Shown here: piece after piece, positions 10,436 to 20,001 of the stretch
Layout of the letters: each line of letters opens with the position of its first letter
Numbering within the stretch: the first letter of the stretch is position 1
Assembly (NCBI RefSeq): GCF_000224335.1
Contig: NZ_AFXZ01000067.1
Span: forward strand, 1-64,000
From: Bizionia argentinensis JUB59
GTDB taxonomy: Bacteria > Bacteroidota > Bacteroidia > Flavobacteriales > Flavobacteriaceae
Length of the DNA: 64,000 bases
Direction of reading: 5' to 3'
Translations under genes and position numbers: made by a program
The notes under the pieces: generated by a model
Told to the model about the DNA's origin: nothing
Databases searched by the model: none
What the model saw: the letters and a program-made list of their open reading frames with translations, nothing else

Positions 10436-11634
10436 TTTATAATAATATTAAGACTAAATTCAGTTAGAGACTTATTTGATTCACCGAATTCAGTTATGAC
10501 TATTTCCTCAATCCATTCTATTTCCTCTAATTTAGAAATCCAAATTGGAATATCTACCATTGTTGCGCTTACACCATTTAATACTATTCTGTTTAGTTCG
10601 GACTCTATAGGTTTGTCAGGATTAATACGTTTAGTTAATGGTTGGAAATTAAATTCAGAAATACGAATCGATTCTGGTAAGCTAGTCATAATGGCATTTG
10701 CGTAGAATGAGCTTTTCGAAGACTCAGTCTTTAAAATATCGTTGATAATTTTTTCTTTTTTATCTAAATCTTCCTTTAATATTATTAACTTTTGCTTTGA
10801 GGACTGATTAATTTGTGATGTTTGTTTTAATTCTGTAACCCTATTGAAGTAGTGATTGAAAATAAAGAAATTAAAAAATAATATGGTCAAAATAAATAAT
10901 AATCCAATCTTTAAAAACTGACTAAAAAATCTTTTCTGTTGATAATTATCTATTAAGATGTTGTATTTGGATTCAAAATTTGAATGTTCATTTCCTTTTT
11001 GTAACAGTACCAAGTTTAATGTTGCGGCAAATGATAACAAAAATGCGCTAGAAACATTCAATCCATTAATGTTATAATTATGTGTTCTTTCAATTGTTTG
11101 TTTGATTATATCTTTAATCTCATTTTTATCTTTTTTAATCAAAGCATTAGATGTATAAATTTCATCGGAATCGATATAGTCTTTTACATTTAATAAGGCA
11201 TGATTTCCGAAGGATACATTTACGACATAAACGTTTTTATTTAGGTAAACTTTTATAAGATTATCTATGTATTCTTTGCGACAAATAGCTATAAAACAAG
11301 CACTTTTTTGACGTATAATATTAAAATAAAATTCCTTAATATTAATATTGGGATAGGCATTCTGTATAATTTTGGAATCTTCATCATTTGAAAATGGTAT
11401 TTTTTTAGAGAGAACCTTGTCATTATTAATTACTACCGTAATACCAGATTTTTTGGGAATATAATTTGTTAAATTTTCAAATGAATCTAAATGTTCTTTT
11501 GAAACGAGATTAAGATTGTTCTTTTTTTTCTTTAGCGAAATAACGAGGATAGTTTCGTTATTTTCAACGACCGTATGTTCCACACCATAGTAGGTGTTAC
11601 CAAATAAAAAATAGTGTTTTAATTTATCAAACAT
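10432..11634 (-). CDS. GspL/PilM-PilN-like inner-membrane protein
   Basis: The 400-residue protein has about 230 cytoplasmic residues, then one membrane helix (about 236-260, LKIGLLFILTILFFNFFIF), a coiled coil and a PilN-like periplasmic domain. The last domain includes SLPESIRISEFNFQPL and RIVLNGVSATMVDIPIWISK. This order matches GspL of type II secretion, equivalent to a PilM-PilN fusion, rather than separate PilM and PilN. The cytoplasmic part would bind the GspE ATPase. It overlaps the secretin stop by one base and the GspM-like gene by four, so the genes are co-translated. No nucleotide-binding residues can be assigned with confidence in the cytoplasmic part. Confidence 0.75.
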   Translation of the reverse strand: MFDKLKHYFLFGNTYYGVEHTVVENNETILVISLKKKKNNLNLVSKEHLDSFENLTNYIPKKSGITVVINNDKVLSKKIPFSNDEDSKIIQNAYPNINIKEFYFNIIRQKSACFIAICRKEYIDNLIKVYLNKNVYVVNVSFGNHALLNVKDYIDSDEIYTSNALIKKDKNEIKDIIKQTIERTHNYNINGLNVSSAFLLSFAATLNLVLLQKGNEHSNFESKYNILIDNYQQKRFFSQFLKIGLLFILTILFFNFFIFNHYFNRVTELKQTSQINQSSKQKLIILKEDLDKKEKIINDILKTESSKSSFYANAIMTSLPESIRISEFNFQPLTKRINPDKPIESELNRIVLNGVSATMVDIPIWISKLEEIEWIEEIVITEFGESNKSLTEFSLNIIIK

Positions 11635-13811
11635 TAATAGATGACTGTTGGTTTAATTAAAACCGTTAACTTAGATTTAAATCCTTCGCGGGTTTGTTTA
11701 CTAAACAACCATTTTATTATAGGTATTCTTGCTAAGAGCGGAACCCCTGTACTAGATTTATTTTCCGATTGCTCTTCTAAACCTCCCAATATTGCTATGT
11801 CCTGATCTTCCATACGAATGATTGAACTGAAAGTTCTAGAATTGATATTTGGAGGTGCACCGGCTGCAATACGAGCGCCAAAGGCGGATTGAATGACGTT
11901 AATGTCTAATAATACTTGTCCATCGCCTGAAACAGAAGGTCTTATAATTAATCCTAATTGTGCTTCAATTGGAAAATAGTTGGTAATTTCTGATGTTTGT
12001 GGGTTGTTTGTTCCATAAATGTTTCGTTGTGTAACGGCATAATAGGATGTTTGACCGTTAGAAAACATAGCTTTATGCCCGTTTAAGGTTGCTAATTTTG
12101 GTGTGGAACGAATCTTTAAATTTCCATTTTTTTCTGCTAGTTTTATGCTTGCAAAAAAGTTTGGAACCACTTTTCCAAGATTAAAGCCGCTAAACGAACT
12201 AAATCCTGATAATATGTTATTAATTGTTTTGGCGCCAAGACTTAAATCTGTAGTAGGATAAATATCGCCTTTAGTTGTTGTAGGCGCATCAGCAATTCCC
12301 CAGCTAACTCCAGCTTCAAGGCTCATATTTTTATTTACCTCTATAAACATTACCTCAATTAATATTACTGGTACAGGCTTATCAATAGTATTTAAAAAAT
12401 CTTTCAGACGTTCAATATTAGTACTCGCTCCATTTACATAAAAGGAATTTAGTTCGTAATCTACCTTTATATCCAGTTCCTGAATAAGCTCAATAGGAAC
12501 GATATCTAATAATGTACGTTTCTCTTCTGAATCATTATTTGAGGAACTTTGATAGTTTGATGTGTTTTGGTTGCTAGAGTTTATATTATCAAATTGGTTA
12601 AATGAATTACTATTATAATTATCATTTCCAGAATTATTGAAATTATTACCTCCAACATTACTACCACCTGTTTTTCCAAAGCTATTTGAAGCATCTCCTA
12701 GCAGTGAAACTGAACGATGTCTCATGGAGATAATTTCCAATTTTCTAACACTTAATTGCTGTTCCGTTCCAAAAAAATAAATATCATCTTCTTTTTTAAA
12801 TGTAAAGATGGTATTGTTTGGAGAGGAAAGGTTTTGATCTGATCTTTGTTCTGTTTGAGAGTTTTTAGTATTATCTGTAATAGCTTGCGCCTCAAAAATT
12901 TTAACTAACAATTTATCAAAATTGATGCTTTTTGCTTTAAAAGTTGCTGTTCCTGCACCATCTAAAGGGGATGCTGTGAAAACATCTATATTTAGTTCGG
13001 TTCCAATATCGCCAATTATGTCGGCTATAGACGCGTTTTGAAAATCAACTTCAATAAGCTTATTAATAGGGTCTAAAACTTTGAAATAGATATTTGAGTT
13101 TCGTCTTCTGGTAGGTCTTATCGCGTTTTGTTGATTATTCTGATTTGCATTAGTTGCAACATCAGGATTTAGGTCGCTTTCAAAAAGATAAAAATTATCC
13201 TTTGTTTTTTCAAAATACAGATTATTAGCGTAGGCTAACTTGCTCATTGCTACATCAAATGGTGTTTGCTGGATATATGCTGTTAAAGGCTTGTTTTCTA
13301 GTCCAGGAGAGAACACTAGGTTTTTACCTGATTGATCCATAATGCGTTTGAATACATCGTATAATTTATCATTTTTAACATCAATAGAAATGGAATTATT
13401 CTTTGGCATATACGAAATAGGAATAATTTTTTCTTCTATCTGTTCGGGTTCTTCTACAAATGGTTTAACAGATAAAATATTACCAGTAAAGTCAATAGTT
13501 AAACTATACTCTTTACATAAAAAAACCAATAAATCGGTAACAGTAACATTTGTAAAGTTATTTTTAATAAGTTGGTTTAAGTCTGGAGCTACATTAATGT
13601 TCACTTTATGAACATCTGAAACGGCTAATAGAAAATTAGCTAATGATACATTATTGACTTGAATTTCGGTTTTTACATTTTCGGTAAGTCCAGCGGTTTC
13701 AGTTGATAAAGCTATTAATTGATTTTTGATATTCAGAATCCGCTGATCCTCTTTTTGTGCAAAAGAGTAGCAGAAACTTAATAAGATTAGTATGTAAAGT
13801 GTTTTTTTCAT
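11634..13811 (-). CDS. gspD: Secretin, GspD/PilQ family outer-membrane channel
   Basis: The 725-residue protein starts with a Sec signal peptide (LILLSFCYSFAQ, cleavage near 19). N-terminal STN/N-domain-like repeats follow (VSLANFLLAVSDVHKVNINV and VKNDKLYDVFKRIMDQSGKN). A low-complexity Asn/Ser stretch lies near residues 370-430. The C-terminal secretin domain (about 495-725) has VPVILIEVMFIEVNKN, STPKLATLNGHKAMFSNGQ, DQDIAILGGLEEQ and PLLARIPIIKWLFS, all family hallmarks. It would form the gated ring in the outer membrane through which folded substrates or a pilus pass. It lies between the ATPase and GspL-like genes in one operon. The Asn/Ser stretch is unusual in length but falls between domains. 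Family assignment is certain; secretion versus pilus use is not. Confidence 0.95.
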   Translation of the reverse strand: MKKTLYILILLSFCYSFAQKEDQRILNIKNQLIALSTETAGLTENVKTEIQVNNVSLANFLLAVSDVHKVNINVAPDLNQLIKNNFTNVTVTDLLVFLCKEYSLTIDFTGNILSVKPFVEEPEQIEEKIIPISYMPKNNSISIDVKNDKLYDVFKRIMDQSGKNLVFSPGLENKPLTAYIQQTPFDVAMSKLAYANNLYFEKTKDNFYLFESDLNPDVATNANQNNQQNAIRPTRRRNSNIYFKVLDPINKLIEVDFQNASIADIIGDIGTELNIDVFTASPLDGAGTATFKAKSINFDKLLVKIFEAQAITDNTKNSQTEQRSDQNLSSPNNTIFTFKKEDDIYFFGTEQQLSVRKLEIISMRHRSVSLLGDASNSFGKTGGSNVGGNNFNNSGNDNYNSNSFNQFDNINSSNQNTSNYQSSSNNDSEEKRTLLDIVPIELIQELDIKVDYELNSFYVNGASTNIERLKDFLNTIDKPVPVILIEVMFIEVNKNMSLEAGVSWGIADAPTTTKGDIYPTTDLSLGAKTINNILSGFSSFSGFNLGKVVPNFFASIKLAEKNGNLKIRSTPKLATLNGHKAMFSNGQTSYYAVTQRNIYGTNNPQTSEITNYFPIEAQLGLIIRPSVSGDGQVLLDINVIQSAFGARIAAGAPPNINSRTFSSIIRMEDQDIAILGGLEEQSENKSSTGVPLLARIPIIKWLFSKQTREGFKSKLTVLIKPTVIY

Positions 13812-13889
13812 AATAATTACTCGTAAACCTGTACAATGAGAGGTTAGGAACGGAAAGCTTTTAAATGATTATTTAAAAAATTTTATGTC

Positions 13890-15296
13890 TTAATCTGAAA
13901 GTAAGGCATAAACTTCGTCTACGGAAGTAAGCCCTTCTTCTAGCATTTTAACAGCATTTCTTTTTAAGGTTGAAATACCATTTTCAGCAATGTAATTGTC
14001 AATTTCCAAATCGTTTTGTTTAATATTATTAATCAGTGTTTTTGTAATAGGTATGATTTCATAGATTGCTTTCCTTCCTTGGTATCCCGTATGGAAACAC
14101 GTGTTACATCCAACAGCTGTAAAATGTGTTTTTAAGCCCTCCGGTATTTTAAAATTAGAAGGGAACAGTTCTTTTGAAACATCAGATTCTTCTTTGCAAG
14201 CATCACAAAGTTTTCTAACCAAACGTTGTGCTACACTCACGTTTAATGTGCTGGCAATTAGAAAAGATGGAATGCCCATATCTATTAATCTAGAAATTGT
14301 AGCCCAAGCAGAATTTGTATGAATTGTAGATAATACTAAATGACCTGTTAAAGCAGCGCGAATAGCCATATTAGCAGTCTTGGCGTCTCTAATCTCACCA
14401 ACCATGATAATATCTGGATCCTGACGTAAAAAAGTTCTTAATGTACTTGCGAAATCTAATCCTATGTTTTCTTTTAATTGTACTTGATTAACACCTTCTA
14501 ATGTATACTCAATAGGATCTTCAATTGTAAGAATGTTGGTTTCATCATCATTCAACAACTTTAAAGTAGCATATAGCGTGGTAGTTTTTCCAGATCCTGT
14601 TGGTCCTGATATTAAAATAATACCATTAGGTTTTTTTATGGTTTCTTTATAAGTTTTTAATTCCGATTCAGTAAAACCTAAATCATTTAAATTAATATGA
14701 TTGGCGTCTTTACTTAAAATACGTAAAACCAATTTCTCACCGTGAAGTGTTGGTAAAGAAGATACACGTATATCAAATTCGTTATTATTAGTCTTTATAG
14801 TAATACGGCCATCTTGAGGAAGTCGTTTTTCAGAAATATCTAAACCGGCTTTTATTTTCAATTTATTAACAATAATAGGGTACTCCTGCAGAGAAATAAT
14901 AAACTGCTCTTTAAGTTTTCCGTCCAAACGAAAGCGTACGCGGCACTTATGTTCATACGGCTCAAAATGAATATCACTACTGCCAATGTCTTTAGCTGTA
15001 AATAATAGTTTCTCTAAAAAATCAGTACTAAAGTGTAAATCTTCGGTTTGATTTTGATTGCGTTGCCTAAAGTTAACACTTAAATATTGCTGAATATTCT
15101 CTGAAGTATCCTCTATTAGTTTTATGTTTTTATTTAAAACAACTTGTAGTTCCTGCTTTAGAACATCCGTAACTTGATCTGATTTCAGAGTGAGTATACC
15201 ATTTTCGGTCTCAACAGGAATCACGCGATAATGATATGCTTGTTCGCTCGAAATAAGTTGTATCAAGTTTGTGGATATGCTATAGTTGTCTTTCAA
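13890..15296 (-). CDS. gspE: Type II secretion/type IV pilus assembly ATPase, GspE/PilB family
   Basis: The 468-residue cytoplasmic ATPase powers pseudopilus or pilus assembly. A short N1E-like region is followed by the ATPase core, with Walker A GPTGSGKTTT near residue 230, the Asp box ILTIEDPIEY, Walker B DPDIIMVGEIRD near 298, and a His box (GHLVLSTIHTN). A four-cysteine zinc element (CDAC near 360 and CNTC near 396) marks GspE/PilB rather than retraction ATPases. The predicted start is TTG at 15296, one base after the prepilin peptidase stop. No early in-frame ATG exists upstream of conserved sequence. It is the only such ATPase in the window, so a PilT-like retraction motor is absent here. 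Confidence 0.95.
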   Translation of the reverse strand: MKDNYSISTNLIQLISSEQAYHYRVIPVETENGILTLKSDQVTDVLKQELQVVLNKNIKLIEDTSENIQQYLSVNFRQRNQNQTEDLHFSTDFLEKLLFTAKDIGSSDIHFEPYEHKCRVRFRLDGKLKEQFIISLQEYPIIVNKLKIKAGLDISEKRLPQDGRITIKTNNNEFDIRVSSLPTLHGEKLVLRILSKDANHINLNDLGFTESELKTYKETIKKPNGIILISGPTGSGKTTTLYATLKLLNDDETNILTIEDPIEYTLEGVNQVQLKENIGLDFASTLRTFLRQDPDIIMVGEIRDAKTANMAIRAALTGHLVLSTIHTNSAWATISRLIDMGIPSFLIASTLNVSVAQRLVRKLCDACKEESDVSKELFPSNFKIPEGLKTHFTAVGCNTCFHTGYQGRKAIYEIIPITKTLINNIKQNDLEIDNYIAENGISTLKRNAVKMLEEGLTSVDEVYALLSD

Positions 15297-15297
15297 A

Positions 15298-15777
15298 TTA
15301 AATGATGTAAATAGATTTCAAAATTCCGAGCCAGTATGATATATAGGTTACTGCAAAAAATAAACTTAAATAACCGGCTAATGGTACTGTTATTTGCTTT
15401 AATTTCCTCTTTAATAAAAGATGTAGTGTTAATGAAAATATTAGTCCAAAAACAAACAGTATCAAGAAGGATATACTAGAAAAACTGAAAGCTAAAACTA
15501 AAAATAGAAGTCCATCTCCAAGTCCAAATGTATTTGATATTGAGGTTTTAAGTTTTATTTTAGAATACAAAAAGACTACAGCTACTAATATTGCAATAAA
15601 AATAAAGTTGATGAAAATGGTTATGTAGAATAAAGCAGGAAGCATATTTTGGTAAAGCAAAACTCCTGAACATAAACCAATTATTGGGAATAGAAACCAA
15701 TAGACTTGTCTATCCTTAATATCTTGGATTAGTACCATAATTAGAGCTGTTGTTAATGTTATTTTTAAAACGATCAC
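15298..15777 (-). CDS. Prepilin peptidase, A24 family (GspO/TadV-like)
   Basis: This 159-residue integral membrane protein has about five hydrophobic segments. Both catalytic aspartates expected of A24 aspartic proteases are visible: one in QDIKDRQVYW near residue 19 and one in the GxGD motif (FGLGDGLLF, near 87). The long N-terminal methylase domain of classical PilD is missing, as in the short TadV/CpaA type. It would cleave the leaders of the pseudopilins at 15779, 27888, 29150 and 29469. The start is GTG at 15777, immediately after the pilin stop at 15779, indicating translational coupling. A later in-frame ATG would remove most of the first membrane helix. Confidence 0.87.
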   Translation of the reverse strand: MIVLKITLTTALIMVLIQDIKDRQVYWFLFPIIGLCSGVLLYQNMLPALFYITIFINFIFIAILVAVVFLYSKIKLKTSISNTFGLGDGLLFLVLAFSFSSISFLILFVFGLIFSLTLHLLLKRKLKQITVPLAGYLSLFFAVTYISYWLGILKSIYII

Positions 15778-15778
15778 A

Positions 15779-16189
15779 TTAATCTTTTACAATTTGTTTA
15801 GGAGCGCCATTTTCATTGATTTCCCAGACATTGAATACACCATTACCATTAAAATCTGTAATTGCAGTCGCCCTAGCTATAAAACTATTATTTGTAGCAC
15901 TTAAAATCTCATAGCTATAATTAGCTCTACCATTTTCATTTACCGTTTTTGGCGCTTCAAAATCAATCTCACTTAACTCATTGGAATATTTGGAATACAT
16001 ATATCTATACGTTGTTTGTGAATTATAGATATGGCTCAACTGTAATTGTGCTTCTGTGCTTTTTGCTTTGCTTATTAATGGCATTAAATTTGGTAAAGCA
16101 AGTAATAATAGAATCCCTATAATTACCAATACCACGAGTATCTCTTGGAGATTATAGGCAGGTATTCTTTGTTTTATTTTATCATGCAT
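15779..16189 (-). CDS. Major pseudopilin/type IV pilin-like protein (GspG-like)
   Basis: The 136-residue protein has a short positively charged leader, then AYNLQEILVVLVIIGILLLLALPNLMPL, a type III (class 4) signal with Glu at +5 after cleavage before Tyr. The soluble part has the GspG-like beginning (SKAKSTEAQLQLSHIYNSQT) and a small beta domain with a DFNGNGVFNVWEIN loop. That loop resembles the calcium-type loop of major pseudopilins. It is the only pilin in the minus cluster; the minor ones lie in the plus cluster. It probably polymerises into the piston or fibre. The cleavage residue is Ala rather than the usual Gly, as in the other prepilins here. Confidence 0.85.
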   Translation of the reverse strand: MHDKIKQRIPAYNLQEILVVLVIIGILLLLALPNLMPLISKAKSTEAQLQLSHIYNSQTTYRYMYSKYSNELSEIDFEAPKTVNENGRANYSYEILSATNNSFIARATAITDFNGNGVFNVWEINENGAPKQIVKD

Positions 16190-16223
16190 CTATTGATTAT
16201 TTAACAAGTAATTTACGGAGATA

Positions 16224-16889
16224 TTATAGATATCCTTTTTCGATTACAGCTCTTATTAAAGCAGAGTCATCAAGACTTTTTGTATTAAAGGTGTCTTTTA
16301 AAATCCTTTTACGCTTTTCAATTCCAGCTTGTGACAGAGGAATAGTCTTTTTTAAATCTACAGTCTTAACTCCTTTTGACAATTGATAAAGGATTTGCTT
16401 ATCCATAACATCTAAAAATATTCTACTTGACAGGTTTTTTTGAATCAAATTTAAAATTAATGTGCTATAATAGGTGTTACCATTTAGAACATTTATTATG
16501 GCTTCCGATAGCAATCTTACGTTTATATCTCCCTTATATAAAAAACCTTTTGGGCTAATGAAATGTAAAATATTGTTAAGTAGAATGGGATCATTAAAGC
16601 TAGTAATTACTAAAATTTTAGTTTTTGGATGTCTCTTTAAAATAAATTGACCTAAATCTTCTCCAGATTTAAACATTCCATCTTTTGAAGGAGGTAGACT
16701 AATATCCAAAAGGACCAAATCATACGTTTTATTTTCTATTAGTTTGAAGGCTGTCTCACAACAATATGATTCGTCAGTATTATAATCATATATTTCTTTT
16801 GTTGCATGTAGAGTTTCGAGAATATTCTTGTAACCGTCAATAGTAATGGGATGGTCATCTATCAATAATAAGTTTAGAATTTTTTTCAT
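16224..16889 (-). CDS. Response regulator, NarL/LuxR-like, orphan
   Basis: The 221-residue protein has an N-terminal receiver domain with the acidic pair D11-D12, phosphoacceptor D62 (LVLLDISLPPS), the conserved Thr/Ser (KILVITSF) and Lys (GFLYKGD). The C-terminal 60 residues form a divergent helix-turn-helix (LYQLSKGVKTVDLKKTIPLSQAGIEKRKRILKD) rather than a clean LuxR signature. No sensor kinase is near. It is the first gene of the minus secretion cluster, 34 bases upstream of the pilin, and is divergent from Rhs partner 2 at 17143. It is well placed to control both the secretion genes and the Rhs modules, but that control is inferred. Confidence 0.87.
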   Translation of the reverse strand: MKKILNLLLIDDHPITIDGYKNILETLHATKEIYDYNTDESYCCETAFKLIENKTYDLVLLDISLPPSKDGMFKSGEDLGQFILKRHPKTKILVITSFNDPILLNNILHFISPKGFLYKGDINVRLLSEAIINVLNGNTYYSTLILNLIQKNLSSRIFLDVMDKQILYQLSKGVKTVDLKKTIPLSQAGIEKRKRILKDTFNTKSLDDSALIRAVIEKGYL

Positions 16890-16975
16890 AAAGAAAGATT
16901 CAAAATCATTATATAACCTATTTCGTTTATTTTAAATTAAAGTAGAGTAGTCTAATGTTTTACATGTCAAGATTT

Positions 16976-16983
16976 CAAATGTA
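16976..16983 (-). promoter_or_regulatory. Candidate -7 box for the response regulator operon
   Basis: On the minus strand this reads TACATTTG, an exact match to the Bacteroidota -7 box TAnnTTTG, 87 bases before the response regulator start. I did not find a clear -33 TTG at the usual spacing. Confidence 0.35.
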
Positions 16984-17021
16984 CGAATTAACTTGTTAAT
17001 ATTTTTAAGGGTTTCCGATAA

Positions 17022-17064
17022 AATCTATATCTAAAAACCTTACTAGAAGTAAGGCAAGATTTTT
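17022..17064. promoter_or_regulatory. Hairpin in the divergent region upstream of Rhs partner 2
   Basis: A stem CCTTAC-TAGAA-GTAAGG (17038-17054) is enclosed by a weaker outer pairing of AAATC-type and GATTT-type sequence. It lies about 80 bases before the Rhs partner 2 start codon, in the leader between divergent genes. It may be an operator or an RNA element. No function is proven. Confidence 0.35.
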
Positions 17065-17142
17065 AGTTAAACATTTTAACAAATCTATATTGCGGCGCTT
17101 AAAGCTATTATTCTTTTTAATAAAGAACTTAAAAACACTATT

Positions 17143-19995
17143 ATGAAAAAATGGGTGCCATTCTTCGTGATTATTTTAATTGGGTATTCAAGTTTGTATG
17201 CTCAACCCGGCGGCCTTCCTGGACAAAAAGGTGGAATACCAGGAGCAGGTCTCCCAGGAGGAGGAGGTCTCCCAGGGGGAGGAGGTCTTCCAGGTGCAGG
17301 TGGTAACTATTACGTTAAAAACTTTTTACCTAGTGTAACATCGGGTGAAGTAGAGCCTTCAAAATTCAAAATTCATGGAAATGTACAGTTGAATGAAGCT
17401 TTGGGTTACCCTGACATTTCAATAGAACTTTTCACGCTAAGCGATAAAGGAGTTAATATACCTATAACTCTTAAATATGACGCTTCGGGAATCAAAGTTG
17501 GAGATAATTCAGGGGTTGTTGGGCTAAAATGGAATTTAAATGCTGGAGGGCAGGTATATCGAAGTATCAATGAGCTTCCTGATGATGCTCCAAATGGATG
17601 GCTTAATAACAATAATTTAGCGATGATTGATATTATCCCGACTGGTGTATCATCCAGAAATCCTAATTTTTCCGATGTCAACCCTCAATATCTCTCCACG
17701 ATAAATCAGGTTAACGGGAGAAGTAAAGATTATCATGCAGACAATTATTCAATTAATGCACCAGGACTAAATGCTAATTTCACATTTGACACAAATCATT
17801 CAGTACGCTATGAGAACAAAGCGACAACTTTAAAAACATCTTACAAAAAGATAAAAAACGAATTTCACGTAATAAATAATACCGGGATAATTTATAATTT
17901 CGGGAACAATAACCTCCAAAACTATTATAATACCACCGTATCTAATTCCTTCACAACTTATGATGCGGCTAATATGCATAATATACCTGGAGGCGGTACT
18001 AGTGGAAAAACAGGGTTTTTATTGAATGAAATTTTGAATACAGATCAATCTAGGATATATAAATTCAACTACTCTGGAAATATCATGTCAGAAAAAATTA
18101 AAAAATTAAATTTTTATGCCTTCCCACTTTATAATATAACCTACAACCCACGTATTCCTGAAGATAACTTCTGCTCACAGCGGAATTTCGAATTTATGGA
18201 ATATGAACAGTGGAGTGTAATGGATACGAAGTTGATATCCCAAATTATTGGTAGGAAGGAGATAGTTAACTTTTATTATGAGACCATAGCTAATAAAGAT
18301 GTGAAAAAAAGGCTTGATTACATCGTTTTATCATCTGCTATTACGGGAAAAGTGATCAGTAAAATTTATTTTAATTACGAGAATTATACAGGTAGTGATA
18401 AATTCAAGCTCAAAGAGTTGGTATATAAAAATTCAGCCAATGTGGTTGAGAAAAAACACCAATTTAACTATGACACTGGTACAATTCCATCCGCAGACTC
18501 ACATGCTAGGGATATTAATGGCTATTATAACGGGGCACTTTCCAATGGTGGATTCGTCGATAAGGATTTCTTTAATTCCGGAAACAGCGTTTCTTCAGGT
18601 TATTTAAATAATGGGTTAATAAATGATAATAGAAAAATTAATCCTAACGTCATTCAAAACGGAATTTTGAAGGAAATTATTTATCCAACAGGTGGGAAAA
18701 CGTTGTTTGAATACTATGTTCCTGGGGGTGCCTGGGTTAGTGGCAAACCGAATGTTATCAGTGGTGTTTTTATAAAAAGAACCTATGATTTGGATACAGA
18801 TGGTAAAATATATTTTGAGAAGGACTACTCTTTTAGTGGTGGCGGTAACACTTATGGACCTCCAATAGGGAAAAGTATTCCAAAAGTGAGCTTTTCACCT
18901 ACATGTAGTAGGGTGTTTATCTTTCATGACAGATTTGGTAGTGATGAGAATAGAAGAGGATTGAATAAGGCGCAAGTTATTGTGAAAGATTTAAACCATA
19001 GAGCACAGTGGACAGAGGAGTATGTGTATAGTTGGATTTACGATTTCCCTTATCTGATGTATCAAAAAAAGTTTACTCCAAGTAAGCAAACACAGGAAAT
19101 CAATGAATATTCTTTAGTGTCGTATGGTAGCCTTACGAGTTTGTCGCCTGGAGGAGAAAGAGATGATGAAATGAGATCCTATAAGGATATTATAAAAACA
19201 AGTCACAGTACATCTTTTTCTTATTTGCCAATTAAGAAAACGATCCATGGACCAGAAGTTATACAAATTACAGATTATGAGCATAATACTAATTTTCAAA
19301 TTAGTAAGAGGGTCTTCAAAACCAGTTCGAGTAAAGATTTGAAAACCGAAATGTTCTATGCCTATGATATGGGAATCGTTGCGAATCAAAGTATTAAAAA
19401 CAAATTGTTAGCTTCCAATATTTTGACACCTATTCAAATTAAAAACTATAAGGAGAATAAAATTTTAGGTAGCAAATACATAAACTACCGTGATTGGGGT
19501 AATAATCTTATTATAGAGGACGCTATTAAGGTATCCAAAGGAACAGAAGATTTAGAGAACCGTGTTATATTTCATGACTATGATGAATGGGGTAATGTTA
19601 AAGAAGTTTCCATGGCTGATGGCGCTTCTACTGTTTACATCTGGGGCTATCAAGGCCAATATCCCGTAGCTAAAATAGAGAATGCTACTTTCGCTGATAT
19701 TCCAATTCCAATTTATAATGCAATTGTTTCCGCATCAAATGCTGATACCAACGCTATTACAGAAGAGACTTTGAGGTCAGCGCTTAAAAAACTTAAAAGT
19801 CCAAGTGAATGCCCAAAGCTTTTAAAATCAAAGATTACCACATTTACCTATGACCCTTTAGTGGGTGTAACCAGTGTGTCGGACCCAAAGGATTACACAA
19901 TTTACTATGAGTATGACGAATTTAATCGATTAAAACAGGTTAAGGACAACGGCAAAAATATATTGAGTACGAACACGTATAACTTTAAACACTAA
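17143..19995 (+). CDS. Rhs partner protein 2 with collagen-like GLPG repeats
   Basis: The 950-residue secreted protein is a paralogue of the 6058-9516 product. A signal peptide ends near residue 21 (SSLYAQ). A Gly/Pro-rich stretch (about 22-55) of GLPG-type units then occurs, which partner 1 lacks. Next comes the YD-protein head (ISIELFTLSDKGVNIPITLK, VVGLKWNLNAGGQVYRS). A long beta-rich middle and the conserved tail (YIWGYQGQYPVAKIENATF, PLVGVTSVSDPKDYTIYYEY, DEFNRL) complete it. It stops six bases before the Rhs2 ATG. It likely assembles with Rhs2 as the separate front half of the shell. The Gly/Pro stretch may be a flexible or collagen-like tether and is a candidate for slippage. Confidence 0.85.
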   Translation: MKKWVPFFVIILIGYSSLYAQPGGLPGQKGGIPGAGLPGGGGLPGGGGLPGAGGNYYVKNFLPSVTSGEVEPSKFKIHGNVQLNEALGYPDISIELFTLSDKGVNIPITLKYDASGIKVGDNSGVVGLKWNLNAGGQVYRSINELPDDAPNGWLNNNNLAMIDIIPTGVSSRNPNFSDVNPQYLSTINQVNGRSKDYHADNYSINAPGLNANFTFDTNHSVRYENKATTLKTSYKKIKNEFHVINNTGIIYNFGNNNLQNYYNTTVSNSFTTYDAANMHNIPGGGTSGKTGFLLNEILNTDQSRIYKFNYSGNIMSEKIKKLNFYAFPLYNITYNPRIPEDNFCSQRNFEFMEYEQWSVMDTKLISQIIGRKEIVNFYYETIANKDVKKRLDYIVLSSAITGKVISKIYFNYENYTGSDKFKLKELVYKNSANVVEKKHQFNYDTGTIPSADSHARDINGYYNGALSNGGFVDKDFFNSGNSVSSGYLNNGLINDNRKINPNVIQNGILKEIIYPTGGKTLFEYYVPGGAWVSGKPNVISGVFIKRTYDLDTDGKIYFEKDYSFSGGGNTYGPPIGKSIPKVSFSPTCSRVFIFHDRFGSDENRRGLNKAQVIVKDLNHRAQWTEEYVYSWIYDFPYLMYQKKFTPSKQTQEINEYSLVSYGSLTSLSPGGERDDEMRSYKDIIKTSHSTSFSYLPIKKTIHGPEVIQITDYEHNTNFQISKRVFKTSSSKDLKTEMFYAYDMGIVANQSIKNKLLASNILTPIQIKNYKENKILGSKYINYRDWGNNLIIEDAIKVSKGTEDLENRVIFHDYDEWGNVKEVSMADGASTVYIWGYQGQYPVAKIENATFADIPIPIYNAIVSASNADTNAITEETLRSALKKLKSPSECPKLLKSKITTFTYDPLVGVTSVSDPKDYTIYYEYDEFNRLKQVKDNGKNILSTNTYNFKH

Positions 19996-20001
19996 TTGAA
20001 G

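Noticed and set aside
13890-15296. Reading the ATPase cluster as a full twitching type IV pilus
   Set aside because: No PilT-like retraction ATPase and no separate PilM are present, and the GspL-like fusion and GspK-like protein fit type II secretion better. The distinction stays open.
17038-17054. CCTTAC/GTAAGG hairpin as a terminator
   Set aside because: It lies between divergent start codons, so no transcript is expected to end there. It was kept only as a possible regulatory hairpin.
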